Source: Ambrosia x helenae (taxonomy: Eukaryota; Streptophyta; Magnoliopsida; Asterales; Asteraceae). From it: 64,000 nucleotides of DNA. The position numbers were made by a program, and so were the translations under genes. The stretch spans positions 76,992,620-77,056,619 of the forward strand of contig CM061224.1 of assembly GCA_030844895.1 (NCBI GenBank). The letters run 5' to 3'. This document shows positions 1 to 12,900 of this stretch, one piece after another (positions within the stretch are counted from its first letter, which is position 1; every line of letters begins with the position of its first letter). The notes beneath the pieces were generated by a model. That model did no database searches and was not told where the DNA came from. It saw only the letters and a program-made list of their open reading frames with translations.

Positions 1-1404
1 TTAGGCTTCTTCTTTTCAACATTCCGAACTTTTACAAACTTCCCGGTTTCTTGTCAAAGTCACGCCCAGCATTTACAAACTTCGCAGTAAATTGAATTAT
101 AATAAAGCATTATGATGTCTTCATGCGAGCAGTTTATTAACCACATTGGGTCAAAGATGTGAATCTTCTTGAAGTCCTTTGCACCATCCTTCAAAACAAC
201 AATAGCTTTTGCAGTCTTCCAATCGTAATACCACCATATGAAATCTTTTGAAAAGTGTTGTGGTATCTGCATCAATGGAATATGTTTCAACACTTTCAGT
301 GGTTTATACTTCAAGGTCACCTTGGGCATCCCCATTATATCATCCTTCTCCTTCTTATGGACTATCCTCTTAGGATACTGTGGGGTAAACACGTCCCATT
401 TTGTCCTGCTCTCTCTGGCCATCTTATCTGCAAAGTAACCAACCAGATGGTTGTTCACTGAAGCACCTGACATCTCATGTATGTAGATATCTCTAACAGC
501 CCAGTATGGTAGTGTCTTGATATCATGGAATCTGTCAAAGTACATGATTCCTTTCTCCTATTTCACCGTGACACATTTCAGCTGTCTCAAGTACTTCCAG
601 CCGAGAGCCTTCCCTTTAAACAAATCATTATGGAATTTGTAAAAGCTACCTTGAAATTTAATCTTTGGACTGTTAGCTTCTTTTTATTTAATCTTCCTCA
701 ATAGTTCTTTCAAAGTGTCAGATTGTTCAGTGTTTGGCTTTTTACAATCTGGAAACACTTCTTTAACAAACCTCTTACTCTTATCATGAGCAAGTTTCTC
801 AGCCTGGCTTAACAGTTCATCAGTGAATTCAGGAAATCCAGAATCTTTGTTATTCTTAAAGTATTATGGATATTCCTCACTAGTGATATCCTCAATCTCT
901 ACTTCTTCAAATTCTGGAACGTCTCTGTCATCGGAGTGATTACCTGCTTCTTTCTCAAGTATGTTTGGTATCTGGTTATCACTCATCAACTCCTCCAGAG
1001 ATTTACCAACCTTTTTCGCCAGTCCTTCCAATATCTCTTTTGACATGGCTGCAGAAACTTCTCCGTCTTCTAGAATAGGATTGTTGTACTCCAACTCAAA
1101 ACGCATGTCGTTTGACTCAAATATCTCTGGAAATCTTCCAGTCATCTCGATCGTCCAGACTCTGTCAGTCAACATCTGGCGATACAAGTTCTTGTCATTA
1201 TCAAATATCTCTGGAAATATGCCAGTCATCTCGATCTAATCTTCTCATTCCAGAAGATATGATCATCGTCAACAGTACCACCAGGAGCTTTCGAACTGGA
1301 TTCTCCTGTGTTCTTTCCCGATCCTCTCTTTTCACACTTGTATTTGTCAGTGTCATCATCATCACTGTCAGAAATAGCAGAGCTATTACCTTCACCTGAA
1401 TCGT

Positions 1405-1724
1405 TGTAACCTCACGAATTTTCCCATTTATTTTGCATTAAAGTATTTCCCGATCCATGATATAAAGTCTAATTTATTTCTAAGTATTCTTATCTTTATC
1501 CGGGCACTCTATTTTTCTAAGTTCCTTTTATCATTGTAATTAAAAAAATCTTCAATCATGACATATGTCATATCCTAATTCTATTTATAAAATCGTCATT
1601 TTATAAGACGGTGTTTTTATTTTCTAATTCAAACTAATGATTTTTTTTATTTCTTATTTAAAGCTAATCATTTTTCCAATTACATTTATAATCTCAAACA
1701 AGGAAGATATAAATTCGTTTCAAA

Positions 1725-1755
<31 letters not shown>

Positions 1756-2834
1756 TAAATAGTCAAAGTCTTAGTCAAACAGTCAAAGTCCTAGTCAAAG
1801 TCCTGGTCAAAGTCCTAGTCAAAGTCTTAGTCAAACAGTCAAAGTCTTAGTCAAATAGTCAATTCATCATAAAACCTTACTTTATGTTGTTGACCAATTT
1901 TAATGGCTAATTGAATCCAAAACTAGTATAAAAACCCACCTATGACCATTATACTTGGCACCTCTAAATCGATTGTTTCAATCCGATTAAACTTTCCCTC
2001 ATACCTTTCTTCTATAGTCTATTACTTCTACAATTGAAGCTTTGATTATAAGCTCTTGTAATCGGCGAATTGGAAGCTTGATATTCTTTCTTTTTCGTTT
2101 TTTTATTTCTTCAATTTGGACTAGCTACGTTGTTGAGTCTTTGGGATTCGCCTTGCATACATTCACAACACTTAGAGGATAATTCACCTTAGCCAATGTG
2201 AGTTTACGTAACCATGTTTATGCAATTCTTTATACTTGCAACATTATACTTAATCAATTCTACATATATGTCTAGTTGTAAACTTTAATGCCTCATGATT
2301 TAGACAACAACAACAGTTAGACTTACGCTTCAACATACATAATCATTAGCTATGGCCAAGCCTATCTATTGGATTGACAATCCCACCTAGATTCGTTGAC
2401 CATCTTTTATGGGTAGTGCGGGTGATTGTTATCGTTCCAACATAATATTAAGGTGAACCGTGGATGACGGGATGGACCTAAACTTACGATAGACATATGA
2501 ATTGCTAAACTTTTATTCTTTAACTTAATTGCTTGACATGGCTTATGTATTCTCACCAACATCTAGTTGACCCCCCCCCCCCCATTTTTACAACTCAACA
2601 GGAAATAATGATGCGTGAAGACTAGAGTGTTAGCATGAGAAGACAAAATTGAAGTTTATGCTTTATTTGGTTATTTGATGTATTAGAATTCCATTCAACA
2701 CTTATTATGTATTTTCAATTTGGGATATTTTTTTACTTTAAATAAATTTCAAATTAAAACTTGAATACCATGTGCTATGTATACTCATTCTTACGTGACA
2801 CCTCGATGTTTCCGCCATCAGTCAGGGTGTTACA
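1405..2834 (+). mobile_element. Solo LTR, gypsy-type family, inside element A
   Basis: It starts TGTAACCTCACG and ends GGTGTTACA, flanked by AATCGT on both sides (1399-1404 and 2835-2840), which is a 5-bp TSD plus one matching base or a 6-bp TSD. Much of it, including the W-box array, the TATA region, the segment at 2366-2390 and the end, matches the LTRs of the element at 14196-18557, so it is a related family. No second LTR, primer-binding site or internal region is present, as expected after LTR-LTR recombination. It contains a run of 13 C at 2571-2583. It interrupts the extra ORF of element A. Confidence 0.9.
1762..1934 (+). promoter_or_regulatory. W-box array followed by TATA box in solo LTR
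   Basis: From 1762 to about 1865 there are nine GTCAAA units and a final GTCAAT, nearly head to tail (AGTCAAAGTCYT). On the other strand most read TTGACT or TTGACC, the core of the WRKY-binding W box. A TATAAAAA lies at 1927-1934, about 65 bp after the array. Known: W boxes mediate defence and stress induction in plant promoters. Inferred: this is the LTR promoter (U3). Confidence 0.6.
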
Positions 2835-4852
2835 AATCGTCTCCTGAACCATCATCATCACCATCATCTTTCTTCTTCTTTTTAGGAGCATCACCGGTAT
2901 CCTCATTCAACTCATCATCCTCTTCTTCTTCTTCATCAGATGGTTCAAAATCAACTTCTTCTTCATCACGTTCTTTATCTTCTTCACCAGCTTGTAATTG
3001 AGGAGCTTTAGAGTACAAGTCTTTGATCAGATTATTCATACTTTTCTTATTTGCTTTCAGCTTCTTGTTCTCCTCTTTTATAGCAATATACCTTCTGGTG
3101 TTTCTCTGCTCATGTTTCAACAACTTCTTGTTCTCTTTCTGAAGTTGTTTAATCTTTGCTTCCAGAGCTTCATGATTCTCATGTGATGATTCAACAACAT
3201 CTAACATCTTTCTGTCATTGATTCTCAACTGCTCAATCTCTGCTTGTTGCTGATTTATAATCTTCATCATGTCAGCAAGCTTCTGGTTCACTGCAGTCAT
3301 CACATCACTGTCTACAGTAACCTTAGGTGTTGAAGCTTCAGCAACAGGAATCTTCCCTTTCTTCAACTTCTTCAACACTCTATCCAATGCATCATTGAAT
3401 TCATCAGTTGGCAATTCTGTATGTTTAGCAGCAGATGATGTCTTTTGTTTCTTTGCTGCTGGGGATGTGATGGGTGATTTAGAACTAGATGATGCAGGCA
3501 ATTTCTTTCTAGCAATAAGATTCTCAATATCTCTAGCCATTTTCTCCATCGGCTTCACAACTTTCTCTTTCTTCTTGTACAGTGGTTTCTTCTGTTTCTC
3601 TCCTGTTTTTGCCGATCCTACAAAATCTTTGGATCCCAATCCCAAACCTTCATCTGTCTCATCCAATGCAATAGGACTCTTTGTCCTTTGCTCTTCCACA
3701 GACTTGTTAAGACTTTCAGACTCACTAGCCACAGTGGCCTTGGGCGTGGTGCTCTTTACAGTCTCATTATCTGAATCCCATCTTTCATCTTCTTGTTTCT
3801 CTTCAGAATCAACAGACACTTCATTATCCAGATGTATACCCTTTTTGGCTACACTCTTCTTTCTTCTAGAGACCTTCTTCTGTGCGGGTTCTAATCATCT
3901 TGTTTTTCTTTACCTTTCCCTGTCTTTGCACCAACGTTCACTACTTGTCATTTTCTCTTAGCAACAGGATCAACTGGACATAAAGGATTATCTTCATCTG
4001 AATCATTGTTAGCATGCCTAACTTCATTCTTTCCTGGATCTACATACCCTGGATAATCAGATGACCAAACAAGTTCTTGTGTGGTGGTCTTTCATTCAAC
4101 GGCACACCTTTATAACCCTTCATTCTAACAAGCGTGTTCAGGTTCATGTGATCTTGTACAATAATCTAAGTAGGATTTCTTTGCAATTTCTTATGCTTCT
4201 TATCAAGTATCATCTGCAGGAATCTTGGATATAGCAGAAATTTCTTGTTCTTCAAACCTCTAAGTGGTTCCAGCATGTGTTCAAGTATCATACCAGATAC
4301 ATTGAATGACTTGTTCAAGATTAGGGCAACCATCAAAAAGCTAATACTCTTTCTCATAACATCATACCCTCCACTTACTAATCCAAATACATGCAACATG
4401 ACGTGAGTGAGATACTTGAACTGAGTGCATAGCTTCCCTTTGTGTAATGAACCATCAGTAATCGGTCCATTGTACTTCATTCGTAAGAAACACTTTCTCT
4501 GTTCAATCCATGAAAGTTCTCTTGGATCTGTCTTCTTATCCTGTAGCTGCAGTGCTTCTCTAATATCATCTTCAGAAACAATCACGAGCTCCCCCTGAAT
4601 CGTGCTTACAACAGCAGATTCATTGTTCCGGTGAATTCTTGGTGTTTCTTTAGATCTCCCATGAATGCGCAGCAGTGGTGTGCTGGTTCAAATGGTAAGT
4701 CTTCTATCTGTTCCTTTCCAGCTGCCTATTCTAAAGATCCAGCAGGAACATCAGCATTTTCCTGTTCAGACATAATTATACTGCAAAACAAATCAAGAAA
4801 ACAAGTTAAAAACGGACAAAATAAACAAAACTTGAAAATTTTGATTTTAGGA

Positions 4853-5037
4853 TTCTACATTCGACCGTTTGATGGTACGAATGTGAAAATAAAGGTTCGA
4901 ATGTGGAATCAAAGGTTCGAATGTGAAAATCTGTGTATAAAATTGTACATTCGACCATTTTTTTCCACTTTCGACCGTTTGAACATCTACATTCGCCCAA
5001 AAAGTCACATTCGACCGTTTGAGTTTGGGCGAAAGAA
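4853..5037 (-). repeat. TTCGACC/CGAATGTG motif cluster, element A spacer (proximal)
   Basis: Several copies of ACATTCGACC and its complement GGTCGAATGT or GTTCGAATGTG, some paired as inverted repeats 8-12 bp apart (for example near 4857-4886 and 5011-5036). The cluster lies just before the extra ORF, as the cluster at 57414-57585 does in element B. Confidence 0.7.
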
Positions 5038-5503
5038 GACTGTTCATCTTCATCAATATCAGATTTTGATTTGGATCGTTTTAACATGCCGTTTTGATTT
5101 GAATACCATCTAATATGGCCGATTAATCATTCCCAATCAACAATTTCAATTATTATCCATTGTTTATGTGTTTTCAATTAAAAACTAGGGTTCGAATGTT
5201 TTAAATCATCAATTGAACAATCTGTGTAGTTTTAAACCTTGTTTTTTGTTTATTCTCCCCCTAAAACACTTAAACAATGAAACCTTATAAAAAATTTAAA
5301 AATTATCAGTGAATGATCAATGTTTGATCTCAGTTAGGGTTCGGTCATTAATTCAATGATTATGATCTGTTTAATGGATGATAACCTGCAAATGAGGAAT
5401 CAAAATGTTCAGCAAAGAAATACGAACACAATGGTATGATTTTTAATCCACGAGCAACAAGATCACTTTATCACAGAAATTTGAAATTTTTTGAATATGG
5501 GGG

Positions 5504-5720
5504 TCGAATGTGCAGATCAGGTATATATAGGCTCCACATTCGACCAAACGACTAGGGCGAATGTGAAACTTTTTCCACCTTCGACCCTATTTAAAGGTTC
5601 GAATGTAGAAAAAGGGTTCGAATGTGAAATTAACACATGAACACTCACATTCGACCGTTTGAAAGGTTCAAATGAGCAGTTAAAATTCCACCTTCGACCC
5701 AACGAAGGGGCGAATGAAAA
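5504..5720 (-). promoter_or_regulatory. Putative internal promoter of element A extra ORF: motif array plus TATA
   Basis: Read on the minus strand, TTCGACC/CGAATGTG half-sites run from about 5717 to 5540, then TATATATA at 5529-5522, with one more half-site beyond. This repeats the array-then-TATA order of the LTRs of A, B and C and of the B spacer (56684-56928). About 750 bp separate the TATA from the extra ORF start. No transcript evidence is available from sequence. Confidence 0.45.
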
Positions 5721-6699
5721 ATGTTATTTTTTGAAGTTTTTACCAAATCTCAAAATCGAGTCCCGTTCAAAATATTTTTCAACGTTTAAGCATCCGACAT
5801 TCATTATTTCTCATTTAAAGATGACAAAACTCAAATGGTCCATCAAGCTTTAGAAAATCACCATCAACCACCATCAGCTATCAAAAAGAAGATAGAAATG
5901 TAAAATCTTTTGGACTTTCTAAACTTTTTGTTAAAACACACCTAAAATCTTTTCGAGTTTTGTATTTTTGAAGAGAAATGTAAAATGCATAAAGATAAAG
6001 CAGTAAATGTTTTGTGATATCCGGTAAGGGGATCATATCAGTTATTGAGAAATCTGATCACACCGTTGATCTTTTGATTTATTATCATTAAAGACAATGT
6101 GTGAGCTGGCAACTGCTGATATTGTGATCCACATAAACTCTCATGCAGACTGTTGTGCAATGCTTTAGACTGATACTATTATTTATAGTATAAACTCAAT
6201 TGTCTGTGGATCCCACACACACAACATACTCCCGTATCAAGAAGTAAATGCGCAAAGACTCATTGTGAGGCGTGATTATGCTTTCGTCATCTGTAATTTA
6301 CAAGGCATGAGGCACAGAGGAAACGAAATTACGGTACTAAGACCATATGCCTAAGAGGAGTTCATCCACACATCAATTCGTTTGATATGTATGTATCAGG
6401 CACGCAGTAATAGGTCTACGAAGCCTATCAACACATCACACAGACTCAAACACACGTCTTATATTGCATTACACTTCTTTAGCATGTGTCAGATCCCCAC
6501 TGATGTAATATCATTTCCCCTTTTTCTTCTGGAAATCATTTTGGGTTTTCTAATTTTTATGGATTTTAATTTTTTCAATGTTTTTGGTTTTTCTGAAAAT
6601 AAAATTTACCTAGAAATGTAAAACATATTTTTGGATTTTTGTGTTTTTCTAAAAAGCAATAATAACGAAAAGTTAAAAAACGATAAACTGAGGTGGTGA

Positions 6700-9600
6700 T
6701 TAGTCTTGTTTTTCTTTTATACCATTAGCTTTTAAAAGATATTCAAATCTTGATTTATCAAAAGCTTTGGTAAAAAGATCTGCACGTTGATAGTCAGTGT
6801 GATTTACTAAGTCTTTTGTTAATGCAATTGCGGATTCATTATCACAGTAAATAGGGGTTTTAAGAAATTGCAAACCGTAGTCCACCATCTGTTGTTGTAT
6901 CCAGAGAACTTGTGAGCAGCAGCTTGATGCTGAAACGTATTCTGCTTCACATGTGGATAAGGCAACTGCGGTTTGTTTCTTGCATTGCCAGGTCACAAGC
7001 CTGCTCCCTATAAACTGGCATCCAGCCATTGTGGATTTGCTATCTTTGTCACAGCCACCCCAATCTGCATCACTAAAAGCGATTAGGTCAAAATTATCAT
7101 CATTAGGGTACCAAAGTCCTCTCGACGGACAACCCTTCAGATATCTAAGGATACGCTTGACAGCTGCAAGATGACTCTGTTTCGGCTTCGATTGATAACG
7201 TGCACAGAGACATATGGCCAACATTATATCTGGTCTGGAGGCGGTGAGGTACATCAGAGATCCGACGATTGCTCTGTATGTAAAAGGATCAGTTAGCTCC
7301 CCCTTAGCATCAACACCAATCCCGTGATTAGGTTGTATTGGGGTATCCATCGGCTTTGAATCATCCAACTGGAATCGGCTCAATACTTCAGAAACATATT
7401 TCTTCAGGTGAATAAAGAACCCCGTTGGTCTTTGGTCCACCTGCAAGCCTAGGAAAAGCTGCATCTCTCCCATCACACTCATTTTGAACTTTTCCTGCAT
7501 AACACGTTCAAATTCTCTGCATAGAAGTTCATTAGTTGAACCAAAAATAATGTCATCAACATAAATCTGCACTAGAAGCAAGTCATCCCCTGTTCGTTTT
7601 GTGAACAGTGTGCAATCTACCAAACCTTGTTTAAATCCTTTGGACAGAAGATACGTGCTCAACTCCTCATACCATTGTCTTGGAGCTTGGTGCAACCCGT
7701 AAAGAGCTTTGTTTAGAACGTAGACCTTATCCCGGTGAATAGGATCCTCAAAGCCTGGTGATTGACCTACGTAAACTTCTTCCTTGACCACACCATAAAG
7801 AAACGCGCTTTTAACGTCCATTTGATACACCTTGAATTTTTTATAAGATGCAAACGCCAGAAACATGCGAATAGCTTCTAAGCGTGCAACCGGTGCATAA
7901 ATCTCGTTGTAATCGATTCCTTCAACTTGATGAAAGCCTTATACGACCAATCGAGCTTTCTTCCGAACAATCACGCCTCTTTCATCTTTCTTACACTTGA
8001 ACACCCATTTTGTTCCTATCTTTTTCCGTCGTGGAGGTAAATCTGTCAGTGTCCATACTCCAAGTTTCTGAAACTGGAATAACTCCTCCTGCATAGCCTC
8101 TACCAAAGCATCATCCAAAAGAGCGTCCTTGTATGTCCGCGGCTCGACCTGCGAAACATAACAAGCAAAAGACCAGTCATTTTGAAAACCTGATTTCTGA
8201 ATTTTGCCATATAAAGCAAGAGCGCCAAGGTTTTCTGGTGAGTTAGCATTCCTTAGTTGACCTCTCGTCATTATACTGCTACCAGGATCACCAATAACCT
8301 GCTCGATCTGGTGAATTCGATGTATCCGAGATTCAGGATAATCAGGTACTTGCACTCCCGTCTGAGTAGTTAAATTCTCTGTCGAATCCAGATCATTACC
8401 ATGTTTGATGATGAAGCACCATGTGGATTTGGGTTCACTGGAGGTGTCTCTGTAGCAACATCTTGAATAGCTTCACTTGTAACATCATCGTCATCTTCAG
8501 ATTCCGATGAAATAAGAGATGTGGAAGCTTCCTGAAATACCTCTTCTTCAACTATAGGAGCATTGGTATCATTAGAAGCTGTTTGAGGGTTTACAGTGAT
8601 CGGACGCACTAACGGTGATGTCACTATGTTTTCACACTCGTAATATAAACGTAATACCGCTTCTTCAATCAAGCTATCTAGATTGAATGATTCAAAGAAA
8701 TTCTTGTAATCAAACATCCAGTCTGGACCGCTGCCCTGTACATTCTGAGTATATCTTTGAACTTAAACATTAGCCCACTCCTCGACCTGACGAGTTCGCT
8801 TGTTGAAAACCCGTTTGAGCGGGGTTGCATATCCAACAAAGAATCCTTCTTCAGCCTTTGGTGCGAACTTCTCAGATGGATTAAGCATTTTACACGGAGC
8901 TCCAAACGGCTCTAGATACTCTAAGTTCGGCTTTCGTCGATTCAACAGCTCATAAGAAGTTTTGCCAAACTTCTTCACCGTTAAAACACGATTAAGAGTA
9001 TAACAAGCTGCGTAAATTGCTTCGTTCCAGAACATTACTGGAAGATTGGAATCCGCAAGTATTGTTCTTGTCGCTTCAATTAGAGTCCTGTTTTTACGTT
9101 CTGCGACACCGTTCTGTTGAGGGGTATACGGAGCACTGTATTCATGATGAATTCCTTTGTTTTCACAAAGAGCTTCCATTTGTGCATTCTTAAACTCCGT
9201 CCCATTATCACTCCTAATTCTCTTGATCTTGAGACCATATACATTTTCCAATCGAGTGAACAGAACTTTCAAATTATCAAACGTGTCGCTCTTATGATGC
9301 AAGCACATAACCCATGAAAATATAGAATAGTCATCTGTAACCACAAGACAGTACAATTCACCAGCATGACTTTTACGCTTGACTGGTCCGAACAGATCCA
9401 TGTGCAAACGCTCAAGTGGTAGTTCAACTGAATTGACTTTCTTTGGCTTATGGGATTGTTTGAGCTGCTTTCCTTTCTTGCAACTCACACACTTGTCATT
9501 TAAATGAAAATGTTTAACATTCACGCCTGTGACAAGTTCATTCTTCACCAAATGATTCTTGTTTCGAAGGTGAATGTGTCCCATCCTCCTACGCCACGTG

Positions 9601-9980
9601 ATTGATTCTTTTTCAGTAGCCTTGGAGAGGAATCACGTGACTTGGCCTTGTGTAGTCATGGCTTTTGACATGTCGAGAATGTACAGATTGTTCACTCTCG
9701 GTGCTTTTAGCATAACCAACTCTTTTGGTAAAACGAATCTTGGCTTGAGTATATAGCAGAATTTGTCATCAAAGAATACCGAAAACTGTTTATCAAATAT
9801 CTGACTGACACTGAGCAGATTAAAATCGATTTGCTTCACGTATGAAATCTTCTCAAAACTCACTATTCCATTACTTACACTACCCTCCATGGTAATGTAT
9901 CCTCCCTTGTTACCAGCAAACACTACATATCCTCCATTAATATTTCCGATATCGAACAGTAGCGATAGATCCCCTGTCAT
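6700..9980 (-). pseudogene. Element A pol (protease/integrase/RT/RNase H), broken
   Basis: Minus-strand pieces in order: 9980-9633 (protease end and following region, beginning MTGDLSLLFD), 9584-8763 (integrase zinc-finger end CVSCKKGK and catalytic core with TDDYS, SDNGTEF and the Glu in GVAERKNRT), 8717-8370 (linker), 8355-7939 (start of RT) and 7866-6700 (RT with YVDD near 7557, then RNase H with DADWGG). Stops or frameshifts separate the pieces. Compared with B (53391-55220), RNase H has lost about 30 residues just before NHTDYQRADLF, removing the conserved KHIRIKYH stretch. The gag-pol junction around 10000-10025 lacks about 70-80 bp present in B. This copy cannot encode a working enzyme set. 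Confidence 0.9.
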
Positions 9981-9999
9981 GTGACCAGAAGCTCCACTA

Positions 10000-12900
10000 T
10001 CAACAATCCTGCTTGGTCTTGGGTCTTTGAACTTTGAGTTTCAAAGATTCTTTCTCACAGACAGATTGATTTGAATTGATCTTTTTCTGATCAATTAAAT
10101 CTTTTTCAGTTTCACTTTTCACATTCTCATTCACTTGTGAAGATGAAGCACCTTGAGAACCCTTTGGTAACCAATACTGTTCCAAACGTTTCAATATCCA
10201 GATTTGAAATTTTGGGGTCTCAACTGGTTTCTTTACTTCGTCTTTAAACGAAACTTTCTTGGTTACCTTCTCTGATTTAATAGAGACAGGTCCAACTGTT
10301 GGTTTGACAGCAGGTTTTACATGAACATTTTTCTTGTCAACAGTTGTGTTCACCACCGGTTTTTTAAAGAGTTTTTCAATTGAAATCCGATTACGACGAT
10401 CATATGTCATCTGTCGATTTTCCCTATTTTGAAAATATCTGCTTTGATTATAAAAAGGTGCAGGTTGAGGGACGAGTCGTCTTTGTGGATAACAATGATT
10501 ATCGACTGGACTCTGATATGTCTGTTTCATTTGCACCTCGTGCCTTTTGTGCCTAACATACGGGCAGTGAGCAAGTAAATGTCCTCTCTCCCCGCATTTA
10601 TAACACGCACGGTATTCCTCCAAGTTGTTCTTGGCGTTCAACTTAGCATATGTAGTGATAGGATATTGATCATCCACACACTTCCTTCTTAGACTCTCAG
10701 GAGCTGGGTCCTTGGAGTAAGTCAGCTCAAGAAAACTGTTAGCCTTATTCTTTGGCTTGATAAATTTTGTGACATGAACCTTCGGTTCTTTTGGAATATC
10801 CAAGTAAATCCTTTTTAAAACCTCTGGAGGTACATCATTTGTTCTCTCATGCTTTGGGAACCAAATGGTACTCTCCTGCCAAATCTTTTCAATCTTTGAA
10901 TAGTTGGCAAATTTGATTGGATATTCTTCGTCGGACATTATCTTATCAGATCCAATCATCCGATAGAAAATCTTGACGGTTTTGTCACAGGATTCATTTT
11001 TCTCAACAGGCTTAGCTGATTGATTCTTTCGACGAGCGTTAGCCATGGGATGCACAATCTGAGATGGTGATACTAGTTCATTTGTAATTATGTGATTTTC
11101 AGTAGGAATATCACACACCTTCTCAGATTTGTCATCCTCAGAATCAGAATCATCAGTTACAGCAGTTACACCTTCATTGTTTAATCCCAAAATAGGTCAA
11201 ACATTAGAATTTGGGTCTCCCACACTGGAGGTGTTAGACTCATCATCCGATGTCGAGTCAGACTTAACTGAGCTCTCCGGTGTTATTGCATGCAAAGTAT
11301 GATTTTCAAATAACACTGGAGATGGGACTTCCTTGTAGTTTGCACTACTAGATTGTGAAGGCTCATCTATGATATGATCAACAACATATGCAATGTGCTT
11401 ATAACTTTCGAGTTTCTTGTTGTCCTTTTCTGCAAAGCACTTGATGGTAGCCATTTCAAGTTTTGTGTTTTTCAAATCATAAATATAGTTATTAATGGCT
11501 AATTGTTTTAAAGATAAAGTCTTTTTGAGTTTAGAAATGTCTTTCTTATAACCATCAAGCACTCTGTTAAACTCTCGTGCCTCTTTCTGATACGATTGAC
11601 AGTTGATCTTAGCACTCTCAAGCTGAACCCTGGGTTGCTTATTATCCTCTGTCAATCGATCGCATGCACCACAATACATCTCGCTATTCATGTCAAGATT
11701 AGATTCAGAACTTACCTACTTTGGAGTCTCTGTCATTGCCATCAGTGCAAAGTGTGCTTCCTTACCAGCGAAAAACTTTGAATAATCAATTCTGGTACAA
11801 GCATCATCCACCATGCATGACTTGCGGGTCATCAGAAAATCTGCTTCAGCAAGCAATTGATTGATATCATCATCTAGTGAGTTAACACTAGCTTCAGAAT
11901 CCGAATCACTCTCCACATCAGAATAAGCTGAATCGTACTGTTCTAGCACATCAGTAACAGAATCAAGAATCAAACTCGACTTCTTCTCTACACAATCATC
12001 ACTTTCTTCACTCAACTCCTCGATTTTCACCCCAGACATCTTCTAAGTCACCAAATCTTCTTCAACACATACCAGCTCATCCAAATCCATTTTCTGTGCA
12101 ACACACGCCACATTACTAGTGGTAATCTCCTCAACACCCAACTGCATACCCGTCCAATCAAATCCCTCATCTTTCTGTATCACCAATGCCTGGTTATGGT
12201 TATCTGATTGGGTTTGAGTGTTTGGTGTAGAAATAGGAATGATTGTTCGGTTTGGATTTTGTGGTGTTTGGTTTTGGTTCTGGTTTTGTGTAGCGGTTTG
12301 TCTAACAATGTTGTTTTGTGAAGTATTTTGGCGGTTTTGGTAGGTATTTTGTGGTTGAAAGCTTGAAATATTTGGGCTTTGGTAAGATACCTGATTTTGG
12401 GTTTGACGGTTCTGATAGTTGGTGTTGAAAGGATTTATGTTCCCCTACTGTGCTGGCTGTGTACATTCCCTCTTGAAGTGACCTTTCCCACCATAATTAA
12501 AATATGTCACTTTAGCTTTATTAAAGCCGTATGTGGTGTTTGGAGAAGTAGAAAGATCAGTTCTGCCAGTCTTCTCAATGAATTCAGGAGCTCTCCTCAT
12601 AACGCTAGCAAATGCCCACTGAATGTCAATGAGCTCCATCTCTTCTTTATCAATTTGTGCATAGTCTCCACTGGTTAAGTTGTTGTTACCAATTTGACTA
12701 GCAACCAGCCGTTATAAGAAGCTACGATAGCAGACACCAATGCTACATGTTGTTGTGCAATCTCAGTAGTAACATTGTTCAAGTTTGAGGTCTCCAGCAC
12801 AATTGAACTCTGAGTAGGTTGAGTTTGGTTCATCTGGGTTTGATTCATTTGAGGAATATAGGATTGTTGTTGAGGTTGGTTTAGATTAGCAGAATAACAA

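Larger units (their letters stand above)
1..4773 (-). pseudogene. Extra 3' ORF of element A, broken
   Basis: This is the counterpart of the element B ORF at 57659-61264. It probably starts at the ATG at 4773 (minus), 7 nt after a TTTTGCAG splice-acceptor-like site. Readable pieces on the minus strand are 4585-4166 (N-terminal globular module with SGGYDVMRKS), 3819-2830 (charged tract and coiled coil, ending in Asp/Glu runs), 1395-864 (conserved middle module) and 545-60 (C-terminal module with FDPMWLINC). Stops and frameshifts separate them, and the solo LTR at 1405-2834 splits the acidic region from the middle module. The corresponding B protein is continuous across that point, which confirms the LTR is a later insertion. 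No signal peptide or membrane segment is evident. Function unknown; it sits where the envelope-like gene of Sireviruses is found. Confidence 0.8.
4774..6699 (-). other. Non-coding spacer of element A between pol and extra ORF
   Basis: About 1.9 kb without a credible gene. Parts match the B spacer at 55221-57658 in the same order: a T/A-rich stretch after pol, a segment around 6230-6300 matching about 56080-56170 of B, a second polypurine-like TTTTAGGGGGAGAAT (minus, 5254-5268), and TTCGACC-type inverted repeats. Conservation of a non-coding spacer between an old and a young copy suggests it is used. Confidence 0.7.

Noticed and set aside
1762..1865. CRISPR-like array from regularly spaced repeats
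   Set aside because: Units are short and contiguous with no unique spacers, and the sequence is a plant LTR.
2571..2583. Poly-C run as regulatory element
   Set aside because: Most likely slippage within the solo LTR; also prone to sequencing error.
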